From the NCBI GenBank assembly GCA_029933995.1, contig JAOZNB010000041.1, positions 1 to 10,903 of the forward strand: a DNA stretch of 10,903 bases. Reading direction: 5' to 3'. The DNA comes from Candidatus Moraniibacteriota bacterium (lineage in GTDB: Bacteria; Patescibacteriota; Minisyncoccia; Moranbacterales; GCA-2747515). The notes under the pieces were generated by a model that worked only from the letters and a program-made list of their open reading frames with translations, was not told where the DNA came from and did no database searches. Numbering within the stretch: the stretch's first letter is position 1; each line of letters begins with the position of its first letter. Shown in pieces: positions 6,366-10,903 of the stretch. The position numbers and the translations under genes were made by a program.

Positions 6366-8156
6366 ATGGTAAAAGTAAAAGGTTTTATTAAGGAATTAAA
6401 GACACATAAAATTATATATATATTATTATTTTGTATAATTTTATTGGGTGTTTTTTTGCGGTTATACAATCATGCAGAGTGGTTACATTTTGAGCTTGAT
6501 CAAGCTAGAGATGTGTTTGTGGTACATGATATGATAAATTTGGGTAAGGTTCCTATATTGGGTCCGTATGCTCGGGGAAGTGACTTGTATCTTGGTCCAA
6601 TATTTTATTATTTTCAGGCAATTCCTGCAATTCTCTTTGGCGCTGTGCCAAGCGTTATTGTATGGCCAGATCTTTTATTTTCTATTTTGTTCATACCCTT
6701 ATTTTATTTATTTGCTCGGTTGTACTTTTCGCGACAGGTTAGTGTGATGTTGGCAGCACTTGCAGCCACTTCACTTTTTTTGTTAACGTATGGTCGCTTT
6801 GCTTGGAATCCTAACGCATTGCCTTTTTGGGTCACTCTTGCGATGTATGGATTATTACGTGCTACTCAGGCAGTCCCTCTTTCAAGTGATACTCAAGTCA
6901 CCTTGACATGGGATAACAAAGTTTTTGTGAGAAGTTGGTTTTTGGTGATGGTTGGTGCTAGCGCTGTTGCGATGCAATTACACTTTGTAGCTTTTCTAAC
7001 CTTACCGCTTATTATCGTGTTATATATGATTTTTGTGCGGATGCGTATTTTGTGGAAGACTATTATACTATCGATTGGTTTATTTTGTCTACTGTATTTG
7101 CCAGTTATTGTAAGTGAAGTTCAAACAGGTGGTGCAAATAATAAAGCTTTTTTTGTTACAATTATGGATAAGGGTGACAAAGATGATGAGCATAATATTG
7201 CAGAAAAGATATTTCGAGGTGTGCAGGAGACGGCTACTCATAATTGGGTTTTGCTTAGTAGTAATCAATCCGGTGGAGATAATATTCGGACAAAAAGAAC
7301 TGTAGATGGTTATTTTTTGTGTGATAGTGAATGTCAAGAACGGTTGTCAATTCACATAGTTGCAATTGGTCTTTTTGCAATTATGAGTATCATATTTTTA
7401 CATCAATTTATTTATCAGTGGAAGAGTCGAAAAGAAAATGCAAATCAATATAATTTATATCAAAGGCAGTTACTTATTATTCTATGGTTTGGTTGTGCAA
7501 GTGTATTTTTAATATTGATGGCATATCAAATTTCACCACGATTTTATTTGTTACTTGTTCCAGTGTTTTTGATTATGTTTGGGACAGTATTACAATTATT
7601 ACAAAGGCAATTTGGCAGAATTGGAGTTGGCATTGGCATTGTCATTGTGAGTTGTTTGGCTATTTTTAATCTTATTAGTACGTGGCAATATTTTACAATT
7701 TTGAATAATGTGCAGTGTAATACGGAGACACACTGTAATGCGTCTCTGCGAGAAGGTTGGCGTGACTTAATAATGAATAGAAGTGATTATATCACACTTG
7801 GACAATTGCGTGGTGTAGCGGATTATATTACTGAACAGTCTGATGAATCACAATTTTTAATTGTAGGAGATAATCGTTACGCACGGGCATTATATTTTTT
7901 AACCAATATTGAAAATGGAATTAGTAATGCACGGTGTTACATAAAAAGAAGTAGTTTTGAAACAGGGCAAGTAAATGGAAAAAATTATTATGTATTAGTA
8001 CGAACAAAATCAAAAACACATATTAATGATAAAATGTTGGAAAATCATAATATTGTTGATAAAAAAAGTTTTGGAACATTGATGTTGTATAAAATGAGTC
8101 CAAAAAATATAAATAATGTTAGTATGCAAATTCCAGAGGGTTGTTTTATGCGATAA
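6366..8156 (+). CDS. PMT-family (GT39-type) membrane glycosyltransferase with a repeat-derived segment
   Basis: This 596-residue protein has TM1 at about 16-33 and then an outside loop with HFELDQARD (41-49). The acidic residues E43/D45 sit at the usual PMT/ArnT catalytic position, and GPYARGSDLYLGP follows. About ten further hydrophobic segments run to about residue 443, including a late R-F-Y-L-L-L-V-P segment typical of these enzymes. The last 150 residues are a soluble, probably extracytoplasmic domain. It is only distantly similar to the minus-strand pair and lacks their WSD/Cys-x6-Cys block. Codons 453-462, just after the last TM, fall exactly in a decayed copy of the 2052-2079 palindrome. 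The first ATG is used and there is no SD. The role is probably transfer of sugar from a polyprenyl-phosphate donor outside the membrane; the substrate is unknown. Confidence 0.85.
   Translation: MVKVKGFIKELKTHKIIYILLFCIILLGVFLRLYNHAEWLHFELDQARDVFVVHDMINLGKVPILGPYARGSDLYLGPIFYYFQAIPAILFGAVPSVIVWPDLLFSILFIPLFYLFARLYFSRQVSVMLAALAATSLFLLTYGRFAWNPNALPFWVTLAMYGLLRATQAVPLSSDTQVTLTWDNKVFVRSWFLVMVGASAVAMQLHFVAFLTLPLIIVLYMIFVRMRILWKTIILSIGLFCLLYLPVIVSEVQTGGANNKAFFVTIMDKGDKDDEHNIAEKIFRGVQETATHNWVLLSSNQSGGDNIRTKRTVDGYFLCDSECQERLSIHIVAIGLFAIMSIIFLHQFIYQWKSRKENANQYNLYQRQLLIILWFGCASVFLILMAYQISPRFYLLLVPVFLIMFGTVLQLLQRQFGRIGVGIGIVIVSCLAIFNLISTWQYFTILNNVQCNTETHCNASLREGWRDLIMNRSDYITLGQLRGVADYITEQSDESQFLIVGDNRYARALYFLTNIENGISNARCYIKRSSFETGQVNGKNYYVLVRTKSKTHINDKMLENHNIVDKKSFGTLMLYKMSPKNINNVSMQIPEGCFMR
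7722..7750. repeat. Decayed palindromic repeat inside a coding sequence
   Basis: Aligned without gaps to 2052-2080, 23 of 29 bases agree, including the 14-base run TGTAATGCGTCTCT (7734-7747). It is still an imperfect inverted repeat. The reading frame of the transferase continues through it as THCNASLR-like codons 453-462. Confidence 0.7.
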
Positions 8157-8164
8157 CAGGGCTC

Positions 8165-8193
8165 TCGACAAATTACAATAAATGTGATATTAT
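8165..8193 (+). promoter_or_regulatory. Promoter of the small two-helix membrane protein gene
   Basis: TCGACA (8165-8170) and TATTAT (8188-8193) are each one base from the sigma-70-type consensus and are separated by exactly 17 nt. Transcription would start near 8200 and give a leader of about 55 nt that carries the SD at 8242-8248. The promoter starts only 9 bp after the preceding transferase stop. Confidence 0.55.
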
Positions 8194-8241
8194 CATTTAT
8201 CAGAATAATTTTGATATTTTAGTAGCATTAACAATAAAACC

Positions 8242-8248
8242 AAGGAGG
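8242..8248 (+). promoter_or_regulatory. Strong Shine-Dalgarno site (AAGGAGG)
   Basis: AAGGAGG lies 8 nt before the ATG at 8257 and fixes that start over the internal ATG at codon 13. Strong SDs are rare in this window; only this gene and the one at 8999-9838 have one. Confidence 0.85.
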
Positions 8249-8256
8249 AATTTGAT

Positions 8257-8733
8257 ATGTTGAGGACGGGAAGTTGTAAGTTTTTTTTGATAATGATAGG
8301 CACAATTGTTTTGGGGTTATTTTTTTGGCATGTGTATACGTTAATTGGTGAAGTGCATCATGGGACTGATTCATCTTTGATAGAGAAGAAAATAATGGTT
8401 TTATTTATTAATCTTTTTTGTGTAGCAGCTTTACTGACGTGGTTCATAGATTTAATGGCTGAAAGAGGTACTCCAATTGATTATTATCATCTTAAATCTA
8501 ATAAACAATATTACATCGTAGATATTATTTTGACTCAAGGCACTGACAATAAATCACATAGAATTGCTATTATCAAATTGTCAAAAGATGTTGATGAGTC
8601 AAATAAATCTACTGAATTTAGGGTAGTGGATTTAGAATCCTTTCCAGAACTGACTGGTGTAGGCAGTCTTGAGCGGGGTGTTCATTTTATAAAAATGGAT
8701 ATTGATGAGGGCATTGTTGTACAGGCATCGTAA
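8257..8733 (+). CDS. Two-helix membrane protein with soluble C-terminal domain, unknown function
   Basis: I do not recognise this 158-residue protein. Two hydrophobic helices (about 9-30 and 45-66) are joined by a short polar loop containing HH. A C-terminal domain of about 90 residues follows, with alternating hydrophobic residues typical of beta strands (YYIVDIIL, RIAIIKL, EFRVVDL, GIVVQ). By the positive-inside rule the soluble part is probably cytoplasmic (Arg/Lys at the N-terminus, acidic and Arg residues after TM2), but this is uncertain. The start is fixed by the SD. The gene has its own promoter upstream and a strong terminator 11 nt after its stop, so it looks like a single-gene unit, unlike the larger neighbouring genes. 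No enzymatic motif is visible. Confidence 0.8.
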   Translation: MLRTGSCKFFLIMIGTIVLGLFFWHVYTLIGEVHHGTDSSLIEKKIMVLFINLFCVAALLTWFIDLMAERGTPIDYYHLKSNKQYYIVDIILTQGTDNKSHRIAIIKLSKDVDESNKSTEFRVVDLESFPELTGVGSLERGVHFIKMDIDEGIVVQAS

Positions 8734-8744
8734 AAAATTGAAAT

Positions 8745-8780
8745 AAAAACCCTGTGATTAAAATTAATCACAGGGTTTTT
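8745..8780 (+). terminator. Rho-independent terminator
   Basis: AAAAACCCTGTGATTA (8745-8760) pairs perfectly with TAATCACAGGGTTTTT (8765-8780) around a 4-nt AAAT loop. It lies just beyond the stop at 8733 and ends in a T run. The A run on the 5' side would also allow function on the opposite strand. Confidence 0.92.
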
Positions 8781-8810
8781 GCTTTTTCAAAACATTAATT
8801 AATTCTGTAA

Positions 8811-8830
8811 TGGACGGATATGTCTGTCCA
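8811..8830. repeat. Imperfect 20-bp palindrome
   Basis: TGGACGGATA followed by TGTCTGTCCA has 8 of 10 complementary positions. It lies in the gene-free spacer after the 8745-8780 terminator and has no T tract, so it is not itself a terminator. It may be a worn member of the same class of small palindromes as those at 2052 and 8891. Confidence 0.45.
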
Positions 8831-8890
8831 GAAATAATAACGCTATACAAAAAGTAAAAAATTATTTAATAAGAAGCGTATATTTATAAC

Positions 8891-8919
8891 GTAGTGACAG
8901 GTTTCAAACCTGTCACTAC
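8891..8919. repeat. Perfect palindromic repeat with GTAG...CTAC ends (REP-like)
   Basis: GTAGTGACAGGTTT (8891-8904) and AAACCTGTCACTAC (8906-8919) are perfect inverse arms around one central C. It differs in sequence from the 2052-2079 palindrome but shares GTAG at the left end, CTAC at the right end, near-identical length (29 against 28 bp) and placement in a spacer. No T run follows. Confidence 0.8.
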
Positions 8920-8936
8920 AAAATACTAAAATAAAT

Positions 8937-8972
8937 AAAAAACTCCAGGAGGAATATAAATTCCTTCTGGAG
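8937..8972 (-). terminator. Rho-independent terminator of the orphan coiled-coil gene
   Basis: CTCCAGGAGGAAT (8943-8955) and ATTCCTTCTGGAG (8960-8972) pair over 13 positions with one mismatch. Read on the minus strand the hairpin is followed by six T (8942-8937), giving a standard terminator 26 nt beyond the stop at 8999. A second small hairpin (ATTGAG/CTCAAT, 8975-8993) lies between stop and terminator. Confidence 0.88.
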
Positions 8973-8998
8973 CTATTGAGGCGTGGACTCAATCTGAA

Positions 8999-9838
8999 TT
9001 AATCAGATGTAACTTCGCCTAAGCCTTCAATATTTTCAATTTCGACAAAAATACTACTTGGGATAGGAAAAATTTTCCGTCCCCAGTGTTCTGCACAGGC
9101 TGCTGACAGTTTTTCAGCACCATCCTTCCAAGCATCTCTGTTGTGAGAACGTGTAGTAACGTTAGCTCTTGCAATGCACAAATCATTATGCATTTTTGAG
9201 TTTTTGACACGTATTTCATCTACCTCACTTTCACGTGCGCGAACTTCTCGTTGAAGTCCGTCTACAAGGCATTTTGCGATGGTACTTTTTACTGCCATTT
9301 CCTTTTCGAGTAAGTCGATCTTTTGTTGAAGATTATCAACGAGGGATTTTTCTTTCTCAATTTCTTTTGCTACTGACTTTACTTCACCTGAAGTAATTTT
9401 TAAGGCAGCATATCTGCAAAGTGTGTCTGAGTCAACTACATAGTCACCTTTTTTATCTGTGCGGGAAGTATAAATCTTTCCGTCTATGAGAGCATCTAAA
9501 CCATCGCCAGAAATAGCGACATGACAACTGCTATCAAAAGATACAAAATTTTTCCCATGTTTTACAAATGGAAACCATTTTGTTTCTAGCGAATCGCTTT
9601 TATCCCACTCGATACCTAGAAGAAATGAATAGTCATTTCCTACTTTTACAAATAATACATCATAGTATGATGTATTTTTTGAACTCGAAAAAGTAGGTAT
9701 AGATAAAAAACTACGTGATTTTTGACCTCCAATGATAGGACAACTTTTTCCGTTGCACTGTACATCATAATGGTCAGCACCTTCAACTAGTAAGTGCTGG
9801 CCATTTTTCTCGAGTTTAATTAGTTTGTTCCACAACAT
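8999..9838 (-). CDS. Orphan protein: beta-rich N-terminal half, central coiled coil, unknown function
   Basis: I do not recognise this 279-residue protein (start MLWNKLIKLEK). The start at 9838 is chosen because AGGAGGTG lies 6 nt before it. An upstream in-frame ATG at 9874 has no SD and would put the structured leader into protein. Residues about 1-140 have short alternating hydrophobic segments suggesting beta strands (YDVLFVKVGNDYSFLLGIEW), with Cys in a VQCNGKSCPI turn. Residues about 150-210 form a charged coiled coil (EIEKEKSLVDNLQQKIDLLE). A more mixed end (about 210-279) includes HNRDAWKDGAEKLSAACAEHW. There is no signal peptide or TM helix, so it is probably cytoplasmic. It has its own near-consensus promoter, a long folded leader and a terminator, so it is a single-gene unit. 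A sensing or scaffolding role would be a guess. Confidence 0.8.
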   Translation of the reverse strand: MLWNKLIKLEKNGQHLLVEGADHYDVQCNGKSCPIIGGQKSRSFLSIPTFSSSKNTSYYDVLFVKVGNDYSFLLGIEWDKSDSLETKWFPFVKHGKNFVSFDSSCHVAISGDGLDALIDGKIYTSRTDKKGDYVVDSDTLCRYAALKITSGEVKSVAKEIEKEKSLVDNLQQKIDLLEKEMAVKSTIAKCLVDGLQREVRARESEVDEIRVKNSKMHNDLCIARANVTTRSHNRDAWKDGAEKLSAACAEHWGRKIFPIPSSIFVEIENIEGLGEVTSD

Positions 9839-9841
9839 AAT

Positions 9842-9856
9842 AGCACCTCCTGTGCT
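9842..9856 (-). promoter_or_regulatory. Ribosome binding site displayed in a hairpin loop
   Basis: On the minus strand AGCAC-AGGAG-GTGCT folds as a 5-bp stem with the SD core in and beside the 5-nt loop, ending 3 nt before the ATG at 9838. Opening or closing of this hairpin would directly affect initiation. The SD itself (AGGAGGTG, 9844-9851) is the basis for the chosen start. Confidence 0.6.
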
Positions 9857-9866
9857 TAGTTTTTTC

Positions 9867-9914
9867 CGGTCCATAATGACCGCGAATTGTCGGTCCTGGG
9901 CAGTCCCAGCGACC
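9867..9914 (-). ncRNA. Candidate structured 5' leader with alternative pairings
   Basis: Reading the minus strand, GGTC-G-CTGGG (9914-9905) pairs with CCCAG-GACC (9900-9892) around an ACTG loop: nine pairs with one bulge. Downstream, CGGTC (9882-9878) can pair either with GACCG at 9895-9891 or with GACCG at 9871-9867. The first option breaks the upstream hairpin; the second is compatible with it. This gives two mutually exclusive folds just ahead of the SD hairpin. I do not recognise a known riboswitch class. Confidence 0.45.
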
Positions 9915-9931
9915 TAGAGCGAATTTTAATG

Positions 9932-9953
9932 AACCCTTGCACATGACAGGGTT
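9932..9953 (-). other. Leader hairpin AACCCT/AGGGTT
   Basis: AACCCT (9932-9937) and AGGGTT (9948-9953) are perfect inverse 6-bp arms with a 10-nt loop. The element lies inside the predicted leader of the orphan gene, next to the inverted repeat at 9952-9978, with which it shares two bases. Confidence 0.4.
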
Positions 9954-9978
9954 ATCTACTTAAAAATGTAGTAGATAA
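9952..9978. promoter_or_regulatory. Inverted repeat over the predicted transcription start, possible operator
   Basis: TTATCTAC (9952-9959) and GTAGATAA (9971-9978) are perfect inverse arms with an 11-nt spacer, beginning 4 nt after the -10 box of the minus-strand promoter. A dyad placed over the start site is typical of repressor operators, but it could also be the first hairpin of the leader. Confidence 0.4.
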
Positions 9979-9981
9979 AAC

Positions 9982-10010
9982 ATATTATCATTTTTTTAGG
10001 GCATTGTCAA
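9982..10010 (-). promoter_or_regulatory. Near-consensus promoter of the orphan coiled-coil gene
   Basis: On the minus strand, perfect TTGACA (10010-10005), a 17-nt spacer and TAATAT (9987-9982) form the best sigma-70-type promoter in the window. Start of transcription is expected near 9976, giving a leader of about 138 nt before the ATG at 9838. Confidence 0.75.
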
Positions 10011-10011
10011 G

Positions 10012-10040
10012 TTTACGTAGGAGGTGATGGAATGTATAAT
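10012..10040 (+). promoter_or_regulatory. Possible divergent promoter for the fourth transferase
   Basis: TTTACG (10012-10017), a 17-nt spacer and a perfect TATAAT (10035-10040) lie back to back with the minus-strand promoter, one base from its -35 box. The leader to the ATG at 10203 would be about 155 nt and would include the inverted-repeat element at 10078-10191. The -35 match is only 4 of 6. Confidence 0.4.
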
Positions 10041-10077
10041 TAAAGTATATTTTAGAGGTTGTGGTTACAAAAGGTCT

Positions 10078-10191
10078 TGTCATTTCGACTGAAACGATAG
10101 TGGAATGGAGAAATCTCTAAAAGAAATAGTTTTAATTAATATTATAGTTTTGAGATCTCTCGACTTCGTTTCACTACGCTCGAGATGACAA
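10078..10191. repeat. MITE-like inverted-repeat element
   Basis: The ends TTGTCATTTCGA (10078-10089) and TCGAGATGACAA (10180-10191) are inverse with one mismatch in 12. Internal GAGAAATCTCT-like and GAGATCTCTCGA segments extend the symmetry. The sequence family (TGTCATTTCGA...GAGAAATCTCT ... CTTCGTTTCACTACGCTCGA) resembles a small dispersed repeat I recall from several bacterial genomes. It has no coding capacity. It lies 11 bp before the ATG of the fourth transferase. Confidence 0.6.
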
Positions 10192-10202
10192 TTGTTTACA
10201 TT

Positions 10203-10903
10203 ATGAATAAAATATTAGAAGAACTGAAAAAATATAAATGGATTTACATTGCACTTGTGGGCGTGATTGTGCTCAGTGCATTTTTACGGTTGTGGGGACT
10301 TGGGAACACCTCGTTTGTAGCGGATGAATTTTTGGATGTAAATGCTACTTATGGATATCATGAAACTGGTAAATGGCAAGCGTGGGATTTTAACCATGGT
10401 GATGTGAGTGTGCGTGATAATGATGCTAGTGATGAGCGTGCGTGGTTGTACCGTTGGCAGATTGCAAAGGTGTTGGATTATGTAGAACCAATAGAATCTA
10501 ATTTTCGTTTAGTTAGTGCTCTTTGGGGAATTCTTACAACTATTATTTTATATTTTGTGACATTTAGTTTTACGAAGAATCGCTGGATAGCTCTTATAGC
10601 CGCGTTTCTTTGGGCTGTTAGTGTCCCAGCAATTGAAATAAATCGTAAAATAAGGATGTATTCGATGTTTGCACCGATGTTTTTGATATTTTCTTGGAGT
10701 CTATTTAAATTTATTGATTCAATGGGACGATGTGGCTGCACTGGCGGTACATGTCCAGGGAAGATGATTTGGAAGGGCATCTTAAGGTTGCAATGGATAT
10801 ATTTAGTTCCTGTAGTGATTTTTGGTACAATATCATATCATTTGCATCCACTGACAGGAAGTATTGCGTTGGTTTTATTTACATATTTTGTTGTAACTCT
10901 ATT
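10203..10903 (+). CDS. PMT/ArnT-like (GT39-type) membrane glycosyltransferase, 5' part (cut by window end)
   Basis: The frame is open from the ATG at 10203 to the end of the window (233 residues plus two bases). TM1 (about 13-31) is followed by SFVADEFLDVNATY, with D41/E42 at the PMT catalytic-acid position. R-A-W-L-Y-R-W lies at 79-85, TM helices at about 103-122 and 128-145, and EINRKIRMYSMF at 146-156. The last segment is a good match to the R-x-Y segment conserved after TM3-4 in PMT/ArnT enzymes. Between two hydrophobic segments sits a short GRCGCTGGTCPG loop with three Cys (177, 179, 184), which is unusual. There is no SD; the bases before the ATG are the right end of the inverted-repeat element plus 11 bp. 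The protein is likely to be 500-700 residues in full. Donor and acceptor are unknown. Confidence 0.85.
   Translation, partial: MNKILEELKKYKWIYIALVGVIVLSAFLRLWGLGNTSFVADEFLDVNATYGYHETGKWQAWDFNHGDVSVRDNDASDERAWLYRWQIAKVLDYVEPIESNFRLVSALWGILTTIILYFVTFSFTKNRWIALIAAFLWAVSVPAIEINRKIRMYSMFAPMFLIFSWSLFKFIDSMGRCGCTGGTCPGKMIWKGILRLQWIYLVPVVIFGTISYHLHPLTGSIALVLFTYFVVTL

Noticed and set aside
7089..7337. Overlapping frames on both strands inside the third transferase
   Set aside because: They are shadows of the long transferase frame, with no start signals or domain content.
8891..8919. CRISPR repeat unit
   Set aside because: The GTTTCAAACC core looked CRISPR-like, but it is a single palindromic copy with no spaced repeats or cas genes.
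9839..9874. Upstream in-frame ATG giving a 291-residue form of the orphan protein
   Set aside because: No SD precedes it and the extra 12 codons cover the leader hairpin and SD. The ATG at 9838 has AGGAGGT at ideal spacing.
9867..9978. Known riboswitch (TPP, glycine, c-di-GMP, fluoride, ZTP)
   Set aside because: The conserved core bases of these classes are not present in the leader, so only an unclassified candidate is reported.
10478..10780. Minus-strand frame of 100 codons
   Set aside because: It is antisense to the fourth transferase, whose plus frame is open to the window end with PMT motifs. The minus protein has no membrane or domain signature.
2..10903. UGA recoding (code 4 or 25)
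   Set aside because: All recognised frames close at TAA and are full length under the standard bacterial code; Trp is read from TGG. Exclusive use of TAA is explained by AT-richness.

Overview
The window is strongly AT-rich. It is dominated by large polytopic membrane proteins of the PMT/ArnT-like (GT39-type, GT-C fold) glycosyltransferase superfamily, together with small or secreted proteins that I do not recognise. All seven complete genes with a visible stop, and the 5'-truncated one, end in TAA. The long frames need no UGA recoding, and most genes lack a Shine-Dalgarno (SD) sequence. This composition, the surface-glycosylation content and the many orphan proteins fit a member of the Patescibacteria/CPR (Parcubacteria-like), but that is inference: the window has no rRNA, tRNA or marker gene.

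Layout. (1) Positions 2-259 are the 3' end of a lysylphosphatidylglycerol-synthetase-TM-type (UPF0104, flippase-like) membrane protein. (2) Positions 304-1636 hold a likely two-gene unit: a small membrane-anchored protein with an acidic tail, then a secreted coiled-coil protein with a basic body and an acidic tail. The unit ends at a bidirectional terminator (1656-1686). (3) Positions 1691-2115 have no intact gene but carry a degraded inverted-repeat element, a possible gene remnant and a perfect palindrome. (4) Positions 2116-6316, minus strand, are two tandem paralogous PMT-family transferases 4 nt apart. They share a C-terminal extracytoplasmic domain with a conserved Cys-x6-Cys pair. (5) Positions 6366-8156, plus strand, are a divergently transcribed third PMT-family transferase. 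Its coding sequence contains a decayed copy of the palindrome found at 2052-2079. (6) Positions 8257-8733 are a small two-helix membrane protein with a good promoter, strong SD and terminator. (7) Positions 8781-8970 are a repeat-rich spacer with two more palindromes and a terminator. (8) Positions 8999-9838, minus strand, are an orphan beta-rich plus coiled-coil protein, expressed from a near-consensus promoter through a roughly 140-nt leader with several hairpins, one of which holds the SD in its loop. (9) Positions 10078-10191 are a MITE-like inverted-repeat element. (10) Positions 10203-10903 are the 5' part of a fourth PMT-family transferase, cut by the window end.

Taken together the locus looks like a cell-envelope glycan or glycoprotein region: up to four lipid-linked-sugar-dependent transferases, a flippase-like membrane protein, and secreted or anchored proteins that could be surface components. 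Small palindromic or MITE-like repeats occupy several of the spacers, and one has apparently been absorbed into a coding sequence. The most unusual single object is the structured leader and SD hairpin of the orphan gene at 8999-9838.
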